Part shown: positions 7,970 to 16,043 of the stretch, piece after piece
Layout: each line of letters starts with the position of its first letter
How positions within the stretch are numbered: position 1 is the stretch's first letter
Assembly: GCA_963710815.1 (NCBI GenBank)
Contig: CAVQCA010000084.1
Span: forward strand, 39,944 to 103,943
DNA from: CAVQCA01 sp963710815
GTDB taxonomy: Bacteria > Pseudomonadota > Gammaproteobacteria > UBA9214
DNA length: 64,000 nucleotides
Reading direction: 5' to 3'
Program-made: the position numbers and the translations under genes
The notes under the pieces: generated by a model
Database searches by the model: none
What the model was told of the DNA's origin: nothing
Seen by the model: the letters and a program-made list of their open reading frames with translations, nothing else

Positions 7970-9745
7970 TTAATGCAATTTACGTTTACGCTGGTTCCAT
8001 CCTAGCCATCCGATAAAACCGGCGAGCAACCACCATTCACCCTGATTCGGCGAGTTGTTGCTTGACATGGTGCACCCGTTGCCGCTGCTGTGGCCACCAC
8101 CACCACCACCACCACCAGCCACGCCGATAGTGCCTTCTAGATGGAGGCTATAAGGAACATTGCCGAATCCCGAGGGATCGCCATCAGGAATTGTGGCTGA
8201 GTAGTCAAGCGTATAGGTGTCGCCCGCTGCACAGGTATTGGCACAGTGTATGACGGCCTGGCCCTCTGGATTCCCATTCCACGCGCCAGAACCCAGCGGG
8301 ATATTTGCAATTCCATTCCAGGTCACACCCCAGCCAGCGAAGTCAAGGAGTACATTTTTTGAATCATCCTGGTTTACGACGGTAACAGGCGTCTCTGTTG
8401 TTTGGGACATTCCAGTGTTACTGAAAAATGCCCATGTTTTATCGATGTTAGGTGACTCTGAACCATCAGGGTCACCGGTATGGCTGCCACTGGCCGGTTG
8501 AGTTGTACCCAGGACGATACCGTTAAGCGAACCTTCAGGAACATATGTGAAGACAGGAGGGGGACCTGCATCAGTCACCAATCCAAAGTTGCTGCTCGCT
8601 TCATCAAAACTGAGTACGGCGTTAGCTGGCAATTGGCCGGTTACAGGGACGCCGATAGTGCCTTCTAGATGGAGGCTATAAGGAATATTGCCGAATCCCG
8701 AGGGATCGCCATCAGGAATCGTGGCTGAGTAGTCAAGCGTATAGGTATCGCCCTCTGCACAGGTATTGGCACAGTGCATGACGGCCTGGCCCTCTGGATT
8801 CCCATTCCACGCGCCAGAACCCAGCGGGATATTTGCAATTCCATTCCAGGTCACACCCCAGCCAGCGAAGTCAAGGAGTACATTTTTTGGATCATCCTGG
8901 TTTACGACGGTAACGGGCGTCTCTGTTGTTTGGGACATTCCAGTGTTACTGAAAAATGCCCATGTTTTATCGATGTTAGGTGACTCTGAACCATCAGGGT
9001 CACCGGTATGGCTGCCACTGGCCGGTTGAGTTGTACCCAGGACGATACCGTTAAGCGAACCTTCAGGAACATATGTGAAGACAGGAGGGGGACCTGCATC
9101 AGTCACCAATCCAAAGTTGCTGCTCGCTTCATCAAAACTGAGTACGGCGTTAGCTGGCAATTGGCCGGTTACAGGGGCTGCTGTGATGGTGCCTTGTAAA
9201 TGGAGGGCGTAGGGAACTCCTCCGAAACCTGACGCATCACCAACAGGAACGGTGGCCGAGTAGTCAAGTACATAAGTATCGCCATTTTCGCAGGTGTTGC
9301 CACAGGTCACGATGGCAGTGCCCTCCGGATTGCCTGCATAGGCTCCCGAACCCATGGGGATACTGGGTATTCCATTCCAGGTGACATTCCAGCCCGAGAA
9401 GTCAAGTTCTACATTGCCATTCCCATCATCGCTTTTGATTGTGACATTGGATGTGGTTTGCGACATTCCAGTGTTAAAGAAGAAATACCATGCGTCATCG
9501 ATGTTTGGCGATTCTGAACCATTAATATTCCCGCTATGACTGCCACTGGCCGGTTGAGTGGTACCCAAGACTATCCCATTAAACGAATTAAGAGGGGTCT
9601 TTAAGGAATTCATCTCAAAGTAACTGTCCGGCCCGGTTCCCGCATCAAATGCCAACGTAGAGGCACTAGACATACTGGCCTGCACCCCAATAGATGCGCA
9701 GGCCAGGGCGCCTGCGACTGCCGCTAGAAAACCTGTATTTTTCAT
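7970..9745 (-). CDS. Secreted protein with three repeats and a Cys/Trp C-terminal sorting-type tail
   Basis: The 591-residue protein starts behind a GGAGGA site and has a signal peptide (MKNTGFLAAVAGALACASIGVQA). Three units follow, each with LGTTQPASGSH, a 'GSESPNID..W.FF.NTGMSQTT' stretch, a 'WNGI..IP.GSGA' stretch, two cysteines in 'CxNTC', and 'GDPSGFG..PYSLHLEGTI'. Units two and three are nearly identical over 176 residues; unit one is diverged. The end is a glycine run, then GNGCTMSSNN, GEWWLLAGFIGWLGW and RKRK: a Cys, a hydrophobic helix and a basic tail, the three-part layout of protein-sorting tails such as MYXO- or JDVT-CTERM. It lacks a PEP motif. Function is unknown; surface display is inferred. 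Confidence 0.85.
   Translation of the reverse strand: MKNTGFLAAVAGALACASIGVQASMSSASTLAFDAGTGPDSYFEMNSLKTPLNSFNGIVLGTTQPASGSHSGNINGSESPNIDDAWYFFFNTGMSQTTSNVTIKSDDGNGNVELDFSGWNVTWNGIPSIPMGSGAYAGNPEGTAIVTCGNTCENGDTYVLDYSATVPVGDASGFGGVPYALHLQGTITAAPVTGQLPANAVLSFDEASSNFGLVTDAGPPPVFTYVPEGSLNGIVLGTTQPASGSHTGDPDGSESPNIDKTWAFFSNTGMSQTTETPVTVVNQDDPKNVLLDFAGWGVTWNGIANIPLGSGAWNGNPEGQAVMHCANTCAEGDTYTLDYSATIPDGDPSGFGNIPYSLHLEGTIGVPVTGQLPANAVLSFDEASSNFGLVTDAGPPPVFTYVPEGSLNGIVLGTTQPASGSHTGDPDGSESPNIDKTWAFFSNTGMSQTTETPVTVVNQDDSKNVLLDFAGWGVTWNGIANIPLGSGAWNGNPEGQAVIHCANTCAAGDTYTLDYSATIPDGDPSGFGNVPYSLHLEGTIGVAGGGGGGGGHSSGNGCTMSSNNSPNQGEWWLLAGFIGWLGWNQRKRKLH
8117..9172 (-). repeat. 528-bp tandem duplication inside the secreted repeat protein
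   Basis: Two adjacent 528-bp units (about 8117-8644 and 8645-9172) differ at only a handful of positions, for example tttgaatcat versus tttggatcat near 8358 and 8886. They encode repeats two and three. The period is an exact multiple of three (176 codons), so the frame is kept. Such near-identity points to a recent duplication or ongoing homogenisation. Confidence 0.9.
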
Positions 9746-10318
9746 TTGTTCCGTCCTCCGAAGGGTCTGATATTGAGTTGTTAGGTATTGTATGCTCTTG
9801 ATTTAGTGCCCCAGAGCTGATTACCCAGACTCGGAGCATAATAATACTCGTTGCCGCTGGATGTACAAGTGATAATAGACATGCCCATGTTAGAGAGGCA
9901 AGTTGACAAGGTGTCAAGGATGTCTGGAGGTATGGCGTTAGATGCTCTCAAGGAAACCTTGGTGGCAGGGCTCGATGATTCATTAAGGAAGCGCTTGGAC
10001 ACTTTATTGACCCCGGTGAGGCCTTGGACGCGTGGGATCACTTGGCGCGTTCTGTGACTAATTTCAGGGGTAGATATAATTTATATTAAGTAAGAATATA
10101 AGAATGTAGTTATTCTTCTTTGTATTGATAGTTCTATTGATGGTTTTCACTGCCACACCATCATTTGTTACAAAATCCCATGATCCAATCACTTGATTCC
10201 ATTATATGGACAATTGCACCGGATAGTGCATAATTACCGACTTTTAAAATAGCGGTTGATAGAATACTGCGACAAGTTGATATGATTTGATGTCAATTCT
10301 GCAGGCAAAAGTCAATAA
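9746..10318. other. Intergenic region with no confident gene
   Basis: Two opposed small frames are open: minus 9781-10041 (86 codons) and plus 9851-10057 (68 codons, containing ALDALKETLVAGLDDSLRKRL, helical in character). Neither has a clear ribosome site or a recognised domain. From about 10060 the DNA becomes AT-rich and presumably holds the aroQ promoter; no clear Shine-Dalgarno precedes the aroQ ATG. Confidence 0.35.
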
Positions 10319-10771
10319 ATGGCCGTTTATCACATTCTTGTACTCAATGGCCCCAATCTGAATCTCCTGGGAACGCGTGAGCCAGGGCATTATGGCGTCA
10401 CGACGCTTGGGGACATCATAAAGCGGCTTGTTGAAGTGGCGGACCGGTATGACGCGGAACTGGCAAGCTTCCAAAGCAACGCCGAGCATGAGTTGATTGA
10501 GAGAATCCATGCCGCTGCGAAGGAAGGCACCGACGTTATCATCATTAACCCGGCAGCCTTCACCCATACCAGTGTTGGATTGAGGGATGCCCTGCAGGCA
10601 GTCGGGATTCCCTTCATCGAGGTCCACTTGTCGAATATCCATGCCCGCGAGGATTTCCGCAAAAACTCCTATTTCTCGGATGTGGCTCTGGGGGTGATCT
10701 CAGGGCTGGGGGCGATCGGGTATGAACTGGCCTTGCGGGCGGCGGTGCGGCATCTGCAGGAGCGGGGTTGA
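10319..10771 (+). CDS. aroQ: 3-dehydroquinate dehydratase, type II
   Basis: The 150-residue cytoplasmic enzyme catalyses the third shikimate step, dehydration of 3-dehydroquinate to 3-dehydroshikimate, and normally works as a dodecamer. The family signatures are all present: NGPNLNLLGTREP at residues 9-21, the flexible lid with the catalytic Tyr in PGHYG, NPAAFTHTSVGLRDAL, the catalytic His in EVHLSNIHARE, and SGLGAIGYELAL near the end. Length is normal. It begins the aroQ-accB-accC block typical of gammaproteobacteria, although a degraded repeat separates it from accB by about 180 bases. Confidence 0.97.
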   Translation: MAVYHILVLNGPNLNLLGTREPGHYGVTTLGDIIKRLVEVADRYDAELASFQSNAEHELIERIHAAAKEGTDVIIINPAAFTHTSVGLRDALQAVGIPFIEVHLSNIHAREDFRKNSYFSDVALGVISGLGAIGYELALRAAVRHLQERG

Positions 10772-10784
10772 GAGCATCTTTGAT

Positions 10785-10945
10785 GGCCACGGATCGCTCC
10801 CGGCTTCCTGCCTCCCGCGACACTTGTTCATCCCTGAACATCGAAGCACACGAAAAAGTTGGAAGGTAAGAAGTAATAAAGTGAAAAGTGAGGCGTGAGG
10901 GGCTGGGGCTTCAATGGTGCGTGTGGCGCACCCTACATTGAACAG
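10785..10945. repeat. Degraded CACGGAA/heptamer repeat between aroQ and accB
   Basis: A single atggccacgg core at 10792 is followed by degenerate CACGAA and a short heptamer array (10867-10899, containing gtaagaa and gtgaaaa). A 'gcgtgtggcgcaccctac' fragment at 10919-10936 belongs to a different dispersed repeat (compare 38607-38734). It looks like an eroded version of the composite seen at 12764-13021. Confidence 0.6.
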
Positions 10946-10953
10946 GTTTTGAA

Positions 10954-11424
10954 ATGGACATACGCAAAGTCAAGAAGCTGATCGAGCTGCTGGAGGAATC
11001 CAACATCACGGAGATCGAGATCCACGAGGGGGAGGAGTCGGTCCGGATCAGCCGCAAGGGGGAGGCCCCGCAGGCGCCTGCCTTCATGCCGGCGTATGCG
11101 CCGGGGATGTACGCGGCCGCGCCGTCCGCTGCCCCTGTACCCGCGACCGGTCAGGATCCCGCGCAGACGGTCGAAAAACCTGAGCCTCTGGGCCATGTGG
11201 TCACCTCCCCGATGGTCGGGACGTTCTACGAATCCCCGTCGCCCGGTACCAAGCCGTTTGTCGAGGTGGGCCAGCACGTCAACGTCGGTGACACCCTCTG
11301 TATCATCGAGGCCATGAAGATGCTCAACCAGATCGAGGCCGACAAGTCGGGCAAGATCGCCTCCCGGATGGTCGACAACGGCCAGCCGGTCGAGTTCGGC
11401 CAGGAACTGTTTGTAATCAGCTGA
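10954..11424 (+). CDS. accB: Biotin carboxyl carrier protein of acetyl-CoA carboxylase
   Basis: 156 residues: an N-terminal helical part (MDIRKVKKLIELLEESN, then a strand region EIEIHEGEESVRISR), an Ala/Pro-rich linker (about residues 44-78), and the biotinyl domain with the invariant EAMKM motif. The biotin-accepting lysine is residue 122. Length and layout match AccB of proteobacteria. The carboxybiotin it carries passes CO2 from AccC to the carboxyltransferase in the first step of fatty-acid synthesis. Its TGA overlaps the accC start (TGATG), so the two are translationally coupled. Confidence 0.97.
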   Translation: MDIRKVKKLIELLEESNITEIEIHEGEESVRISRKGEAPQAPAFMPAYAPGMYAAAPSAAPVPATGQDPAQTVEKPEPLGHVVTSPMVGTFYESPSPGTKPFVEVGQHVNVGDTLCIIEAMKMLNQIEADKSGKIASRMVDNGQPVEFGQELFVIS

Positions 11425-12764
11425 TGCTGGAAAAAGTTGTCATCGCTAACCGGGGCGAGATCGCCCTGCGGATCCTGCGGGCGTGCCAGGAACTCGGAAT
11501 CAGCACGGTGGCGGTTTATTCCGTGGCCGATCGCGACCTGAAGCATGTGCTGCTGGCCGACGAGAGCGTTTGCATCGGCCCGGCGCCTTCCAGCGCCAGT
11601 TACCTCAATATCCCCGCAATCATCAGCGCCGCTGAAGTGACCGACGCGGACGCCATCCATCCCGGTTACGGGTTTCTGGCCGAGAACGACGATTTTGCCG
11701 AACAGTGTGAACGCAGCGGCTTTGTCTTTATCGGCCCGCGACCGGAAACGATCCGCACCATGGGCGACAAGGTGGCCGCGATCCGCGCCATGCAGACCGC
11801 CGGTGTGCCTTGCGTGCCGGGGTCGGACGGACCGCTGGGGGAGGATGACAAGGCCAATCTCGCCATGGCGCGCAAGATCGGTTATCCGATCATCATCAAG
11901 GCGGCAGGCGGCGGCGGCGGGCGCGGCATGCGGGTGGTACACGCCGAGGCCGCGCTGCTGGCCGCGATTTCACTGACCCGCACCGAGGCCAAGAATGCCT
12001 TCAGCAACGACGTGGTCTACATGGAGAAATACCTCGACCGGCCACGGCACATCGAGTTCCAGGTGCTGGGTGACGGGGAGGGCGATGCCATCCATCTGGG
12101 GGAACGCGACTGCTCCATGCAGCGCCGTCATCAGAAGGTGATCGAGGAGTCGCCGGCGCCGGGGATTACCGGGGAACAGCGTCAGGAGATGGGTCAGCGT
12201 TGTGTCGAGGCCTGCAAACGCCTGCGTTACCGCGGGGCCGGGACGTTCGAGTTTCTCTACCAGGACGGCGAGTTCTACTTCATCGAGATGAACACGCGCA
12301 TCCAGGTGGAGCACCCGGTCACGGAGATGATCACCGGTGTAGATATCGTCAAGGAGCAGTTGCGCATCGCCGCCGGAGAAGGGATCTCCTTCCGCCAGGA
12401 GGACATCCGGTTCCGCGGTCACGCGATTGAATGCCGCATCAATGCCGAGGATCCGAAGAACTTCATGCCGTCACCTGGCCGGATCGAGATGTACCATGCC
12501 CCGGGCGGACCCGGCATCCGCATGGACACCCATATCTACAACGGCTACCGGGTGCCGCCGTACTACGATTCCATGATCGGCAAGCTGATCGCCTATGGCG
12601 AGACCCGTCAATCGGCGCTCGCCCGCATGCGCGTGGCGCTCAACGAGATCGTCATCGACGGGATCAAGTCCAACGTACCGCTGCAGCTCGATATCGTCAC
12701 GGACCATGCCTTCATGCAGGGTGGCACCGATATTCATTACCTGGAAAAGAAGCTGGGGCTTTGA
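11424..12764 (+). CDS. accC: Biotin carboxylase subunit of acetyl-CoA carboxylase
   Basis: The 446-residue ATP-grasp enzyme carboxylates biotin on AccB using ATP and bicarbonate. Visible motifs are the N-terminal VVIANRGEIALRILRAC, HPGYGFLAEN, the Gly-rich ATP loop KAAGGGGGRGMR, the RDCSMQRRHQKVIEE stretch, and the catalytic FIEMNTRIQVEHPVTE. Length is normal. The reading frame ends exactly where a heptamer repeat array begins (TGA then aagtgaaaagtgag), with no spacer. The next gene, prmA, follows after that 257-base composite repeat. Confidence 0.98.
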   Translation: MLEKVVIANRGEIALRILRACQELGISTVAVYSVADRDLKHVLLADESVCIGPAPSSASYLNIPAIISAAEVTDADAIHPGYGFLAENDDFAEQCERSGFVFIGPRPETIRTMGDKVAAIRAMQTAGVPCVPGSDGPLGEDDKANLAMARKIGYPIIIKAAGGGGGRGMRVVHAEAALLAAISLTRTEAKNAFSNDVVYMEKYLDRPRHIEFQVLGDGEGDAIHLGERDCSMQRRHQKVIEESPAPGITGEQRQEMGQRCVEACKRLRYRGAGTFEFLYQDGEFYFIEMNTRIQVEHPVTEMITGVDIVKEQLRIAAGEGISFRQEDIRFRGHAIECRINAEDPKNFMPSPGRIEMYHAPGGPGIRMDTHIYNGYRVPPYYDSMIGKLIAYGETRQSALARMRVALNEIVIDGIKSNVPLQLDIVTDHAFMQGGTDIHYLEKKLGL

Positions 12765-13021
12765 AAGTGAAAAGTGAGGGGTGAGGAGTAAGAAGTAAAA
12801 AAACCTTAATGGCCACGGAATCCACGGAAGACACGGAAAAAATCAACAAAGTAAAAAAAGTAAAACGTGAGAGGTGAGAGGTGAAGAAGCCTTTCGGTAT
12901 TCCCGGTGCGTATGGCGCATCCTATGTGAGAATTTTCTAATCTTTCCGTGTTCTTCAGTGGATTCCGTGGCCATTTCTCTTTTCACCTCTCACCTCTTAC
13001 TCCTCACTTCTCACTCCTCCC
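12764..13021. repeat. Composite repeat: heptamer array, CACGGAA palindrome, inverted heptamer array (accC-prmA)
   Basis: The left array (12765-12798) carries GTGAGGG/GTAAGAA-type heptamers. The core (12808-12974) opens with aatggccacggaatccacgg and closes with its inverse; inside are caacaaagtaaaa and gaagcctttcggtattcc. The right array (12978-13020) carries TTCTCAC/CTCTCAC heptamers and runs right up to the prmA ATG. The whole intergenic region is therefore the repeat. Confidence 0.9.
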
Positions 13022-13906
13022 ATGGCCTGGTTGCAAATATTCGTTGAAGTGTCCGGTGATGGCGTGGAGGTTGCCACTGAAACGCTGATCGATGCCGGGG
13101 CGTTGTCGGTGACGTATGAAGACGCTGCGGATGAGCCGATCCTGGAGCCGGGGTTGGGGGAGCATCCGGTGTGGTCGGTTACCCGTGTGGTGGCGCTGTT
13201 TTCGCAGGACTGCGATACAAGCCATATCGAGCGGCGCCTGCGCGCGGCGCTGCATGACGCGGAGATCGAGGTGCGGATCGAGCAGCTGGAAGACCGCGAC
13301 TGGTCCAGCACCTGGCGGGATAGCTTCCATGCCATGCGATTCGGTGCGCGACTGTGGGTGGTTCCCAGCGATGAGTCTCCCGCCGGGGCCGATGCCGTCG
13401 TCGTTCGTATGGATCCCGGGCTCGCTTTCGGCACCGGGACCCATGCCACGACGGCGTTATGCCTGGAATGGCTGGATGCGAATTCGCCGGTGGAGCTGGA
13501 AGTCATCGATTATGGCTGCGGGTCGGGAATACTCGCCATCGCGGCCGGCAAGCTGGGCGCACGTCGGGTGCGCGCCGTGGATATCGATCCGCAGGCCTTG
13601 CAGGCGACGCGGGAAAATGCCAGGCGCAACGGGGTGGGTGAGGGATTGAGCGTGATGTTCCCCGGGGCGCTGGATGCGCGGCCTGCCAGTCTGGTGATCG
13701 CCAATATCCTCGCCAATCCGTTGATCGAACTGGCGGAAACCCTGGCCAGTCAGGTGAGCATGGGGGGGCGTATCGTCCTGACCGGAATTCTCGGCGAGCA
13801 GGCCGGCGATGTCATGGCGGCGTACCGGCGCTGGTTCGATTTTCGCGAACCGGTTAAACGGGACGGGTGGGTGCTGCTGGAGGGGATCAAACGGCCTGAG
13901 AGGTGA
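13022..13906 (+). CDS. prmA: Ribosomal protein L11 methyltransferase
   Basis: The 294-residue enzyme trimethylates ribosomal protein L11 using S-adenosylmethionine. The N-terminal L11-binding domain starts MAWLQIFVEVSGDG. The linker contains RDWSSTWRDSF, and the C-terminal methyltransferase domain holds FGTGTHATTALCLEWL, the SAM motif VIDYGCGSGILAIAAGKLGA, and ANILANPLIELA. The start is fixed by the family N-terminus, yet the bases before the ATG are a pyrimidine-rich repeat (ctcctcccATG) with no Shine-Dalgarno sequence. The last codons (GAG AGG TGA) read into the next heptamer array, which supplies the stop. Confidence 0.96.
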   Translation: MAWLQIFVEVSGDGVEVATETLIDAGALSVTYEDAADEPILEPGLGEHPVWSVTRVVALFSQDCDTSHIERRLRAALHDAEIEVRIEQLEDRDWSSTWRDSFHAMRFGARLWVVPSDESPAGADAVVVRMDPGLAFGTGTHATTALCLEWLDANSPVELEVIDYGCGSGILAIAAGKLGARRVRAVDIDPQALQATRENARRNGVGEGLSVMFPGALDARPASLVIANILANPLIELAETLASQVSMGGRIVLTGILGEQAGDVMAAYRRWFDFREPVKRDGWVLLEGIKRPER

Positions 13907-14120
13907 AAAGAATAATGGCCACGGAATCCACGGAAGACACGGAAAAATAAATTCAACAAAGTAAAAAAGAAAAAAGCAAGGAGTGCAGAAGCCTTTCGGT
14001 ATTCCTGTGCGGACGGTGGGATGTTGGTAAAGATTTTAAAATAATTCCGTGTTCTTCCGTGGATTCCGTGGCCATTACAGTTTTTCTTTTCACTTCTTAC
14101 CTCTCACTTTTTACCTTTCA
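13898..14120. repeat. Composite repeat between prmA and the DUF3426 gene
   Basis: The left arm (gagaggtgaaaag) contains the prmA stop codon. The core (13913-14076, 164 bp) is nearly identical to the copies at 19758-19920 and 22081-22243, including the interior gaagcctttcggtattcc and agattttaaaataattccgtg. The right arm (14085-14120) carries TTCTTAC/CTCTCAC heptamers. Confidence 0.9.
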
Positions 14121-14126
14121 TATAGT

Positions 14127-14158
14127 GAAAGTGTAGACTAGCCGCCATGTACACTTTC
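14127..14158 (+). promoter_or_regulatory. Inverted repeat enclosing the start codon of the DUF3426 gene
   Basis: A perfect 9-bp inverted repeat (gaaagtgta at 14127-14135, tacactttc at 14150-14158) has a 14-base loop whose last three bases are the ATG at 14147. No Shine-Dalgarno sequence is visible upstream. In RNA this would present the start codon at the edge of the loop; in DNA it could be an operator. Both readings are inference. Confidence 0.4.
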
Positions 14159-14947
14159 TGCCCGACATGTTCGACGGTATTCTCCATCAAGGCCGAGCAG
14201 CTGCTGGCGGCGGATGGGCGTGTGCGTTGCGGGGAGTGCGGGCAGGTTTTTCGTGGGTATGATTTCGTCTACGAGGAGCTGGAGACGGCGCAGGCGGCAC
14301 AGGCCGATTACCACGCGCCGAAATCAGACCCCTATATCGACCCGTATGTAATGGATGGGTGGCAGGTGGGGCAGGGCGGCGCCGATAGGGATGAGGATGA
14401 CGGGTACGCTTTTGATAAGGATGCCGCCGTCCTGATGGAGTCGGCGCACGCCGGTGCGTGGGGGAAGAAATCGAATTTCTCGCGCAATGCCGGCTATGGC
14501 GTGCTCATCGGTGCTCTGCTGCTGCTGTTCGCCCTGCAGTGGTTGTATTTCAATCGCGCCGAACTGGCGGCGGACAATGACTTGCGTCCCGGTCTGGAAG
14601 GTCTCTGCTCCCTGCTGCATTGCACTCTGCCCCTGCAGGTCGACCTCTCCCGCATCGAACTGATCAACCGCGATGTCCGGAAACACCCGCAGGTCGCAGG
14701 GGCGCTGCTGATCAACGCCACTCTGGTCAATCACGCCGGTTTTACCCAGCCGTATCCGATTCTTGCGGTGACATTTTCGAATTCAACCGGCACGCCGATC
14801 GCCGCGCGGCGTTTCAAACCCGCCGAATACCTCGGTAAGCAGGTCGACGTCAAGGCGGGCATGCCGCCCGACAAGCCGGTGCCGATCGTGCTGGAAATCG
14901 AGGACCCGGGCGAGGAGGCGGTTTCCTTCCAGTTCGATTTTCTCTGA
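14147..14947 (+). CDS. MJ0042-type zinc-ribbon / DUF3426 membrane protein
   Basis: The 266-residue protein opens with a zinc ribbon, CPTCSTVF...RCGECGQVFRG, with four Cys as two CxxC pairs about 20 apart. An acidic linker follows (about residues 45-105), then one membrane helix (GYGVLIGALLLLFALQWLYF, about residues 119-138) and the C-terminal DUF3426 domain of predicted beta structure. Proteins of this layout sit beside prmA-dusB-fis in many gammaproteobacteria. Their function is not established. The topology suggests a cytoplasmic zinc ribbon and a periplasmic domain. Confidence 0.88.
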   Translation: MYTFCPTCSTVFSIKAEQLLAADGRVRCGECGQVFRGYDFVYEELETAQAAQADYHAPKSDPYIDPYVMDGWQVGQGGADRDEDDGYAFDKDAAVLMESAHAGAWGKKSNFSRNAGYGVLIGALLLLFALQWLYFNRAELAADNDLRPGLEGLCSLLHCTLPLQVDLSRIELINRDVRKHPQVAGALLINATLVNHAGFTQPYPILAVTFSNSTGTPIAARRFKPAEYLGKQVDVKAGMPPDKPVPIVLEIEDPGEEAVSFQFDFL

Positions 14948-15056
14948 TTTTCAGACCCTTCCGTGCGGTGATTTTCACCACTTTATCCGGGCCCGGGTTG
15001 CGAGTATTATTCTTCGTCCTTCACTCCCGGAATACTCAAGAACAGACACAAATCCG

Positions 15057-16043
15057 GTGCGACTAGGACCTTACACGCTCGCCAGTAACATGATCCTTGC
15101 CCCCATGGCAGGCGTCACCGATCGGCCGTTCCGGCAGCTATGCCGTTCGCTGGGGGCCGGCCTCGCCGTGTCGGAGATGGTTTCCTCAAACGCGCTCCTG
15201 TGGGGCAGTGAGAAGACGCGGCGCCGCATAGACCATGCCGGTGAAGACGAACCTGTTTCCGTGCAGATCGCCGGGGCCGATCCGCTCATGATGGCGGACG
15301 CCGCCCGTTTCAACGTCGCGCATGGCGCACAGATCATCGACATCAACATGGGGTGCCCGGCAAAGAAGGTCTGCAACGCTATGGCGGGTTCCGCCCTGTT
15401 GCAGGACGAGGCGCTGGTCGGTCGCATCCTCGACGCCGTCGTCGCGGCCGTCGATGTCCCGGTGACGCTGAAGATCCGCACCGGCACGGATCCGGCGCAC
15501 CGCAATGCTCTGCGCATCGCCGCCCTCGCCGAACAGGCCGGCGTTCAGGCGCTGGCCGTGCACGGGCGCACCCGGGCCTGTGGATACCGGGGCGAGGCCG
15601 AGCATGAGACGGTGCGCGCGATCAAGTCCGCGGTGTCGATTCCGGTGATCGCCAACGGGGACATCAGCTCGCCGCAGAGGGCCGTCGAGGTGCTGCGTTA
15701 TACCGGGGCCGACGCCCTTATGATCGGGCGCGCCGCGCAGGGCCGGCCGTGGGTATTTCGCGAGATCACGCATTTCATGTCAACGGGTGAGGTGCTGCCC
15801 GTGCCGGCGCCAGCCGAAATCGGGCGCATCCTCACCGGGCATATCAACAACCTCTACGGGTTTTACGGGGAATATATCGGGGTACGGGTCGCTCGTAAGC
15901 ACATCGCCTGGTACACCCGGGGGCAACCCGGCGGAAACAGTTTCCGCCGGTATATCAATCAGGCCGAATCGGCCGAGGAGCAGCTTTGCCATATCAGGGA
16001 CTATTTCGCCATACTGACCGAACAGAAGGCGCTGGCCGCATAA
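15057..16043 (+). CDS. dusB: tRNA-dihydrouridine synthase B
   Basis: The 328-residue FMN enzyme reduces specific uridines in tRNA loops. It begins at a GTG (MRLGPYTLASNMILAPMAGVTD). NMGCPAKKVCNAMAG holds the catalytic Cys100, and VHGRTRACGYRG and ANGDISSPQRAVEVLRYTGADALMIGRAAQG are the TIM-barrel FMN-binding segments. Length is typical. The stop overlaps the fis start (ATAATGA), matching the dusB-fis operon of Escherichia coli and Pseudomonas, in which dusB serves as leader gene for fis. Confidence 0.96.
   Translation: MRLGPYTLASNMILAPMAGVTDRPFRQLCRSLGAGLAVSEMVSSNALLWGSEKTRRRIDHAGEDEPVSVQIAGADPLMMADAARFNVAHGAQIIDINMGCPAKKVCNAMAGSALLQDEALVGRILDAVVAAVDVPVTLKIRTGTDPAHRNALRIAALAEQAGVQALAVHGRTRACGYRGEAEHETVRAIKSAVSIPVIANGDISSPQRAVEVLRYTGADALMIGRAAQGRPWVFREITHFMSTGEVLPVPAPAEIGRILTGHINNLYGFYGEYIGVRVARKHIAWYTRGQPGGNSFRRYINQAESAEEQLCHIRDYFAILTEQKALAA

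Noticed and set aside
7970..8080. Canonical PEP-CTERM sorting signal
   Set aside because: No Pro-Glu-Pro motif precedes the hydrophobic helix; a Cys and paired Trp are present instead.
8117..9172. Possible CRISPR-like direct repeats
   Set aside because: The 528-bp units are coding, in frame and adjacent, with no short repeats and unique spacers; the heptamer arrays also lack spacers.
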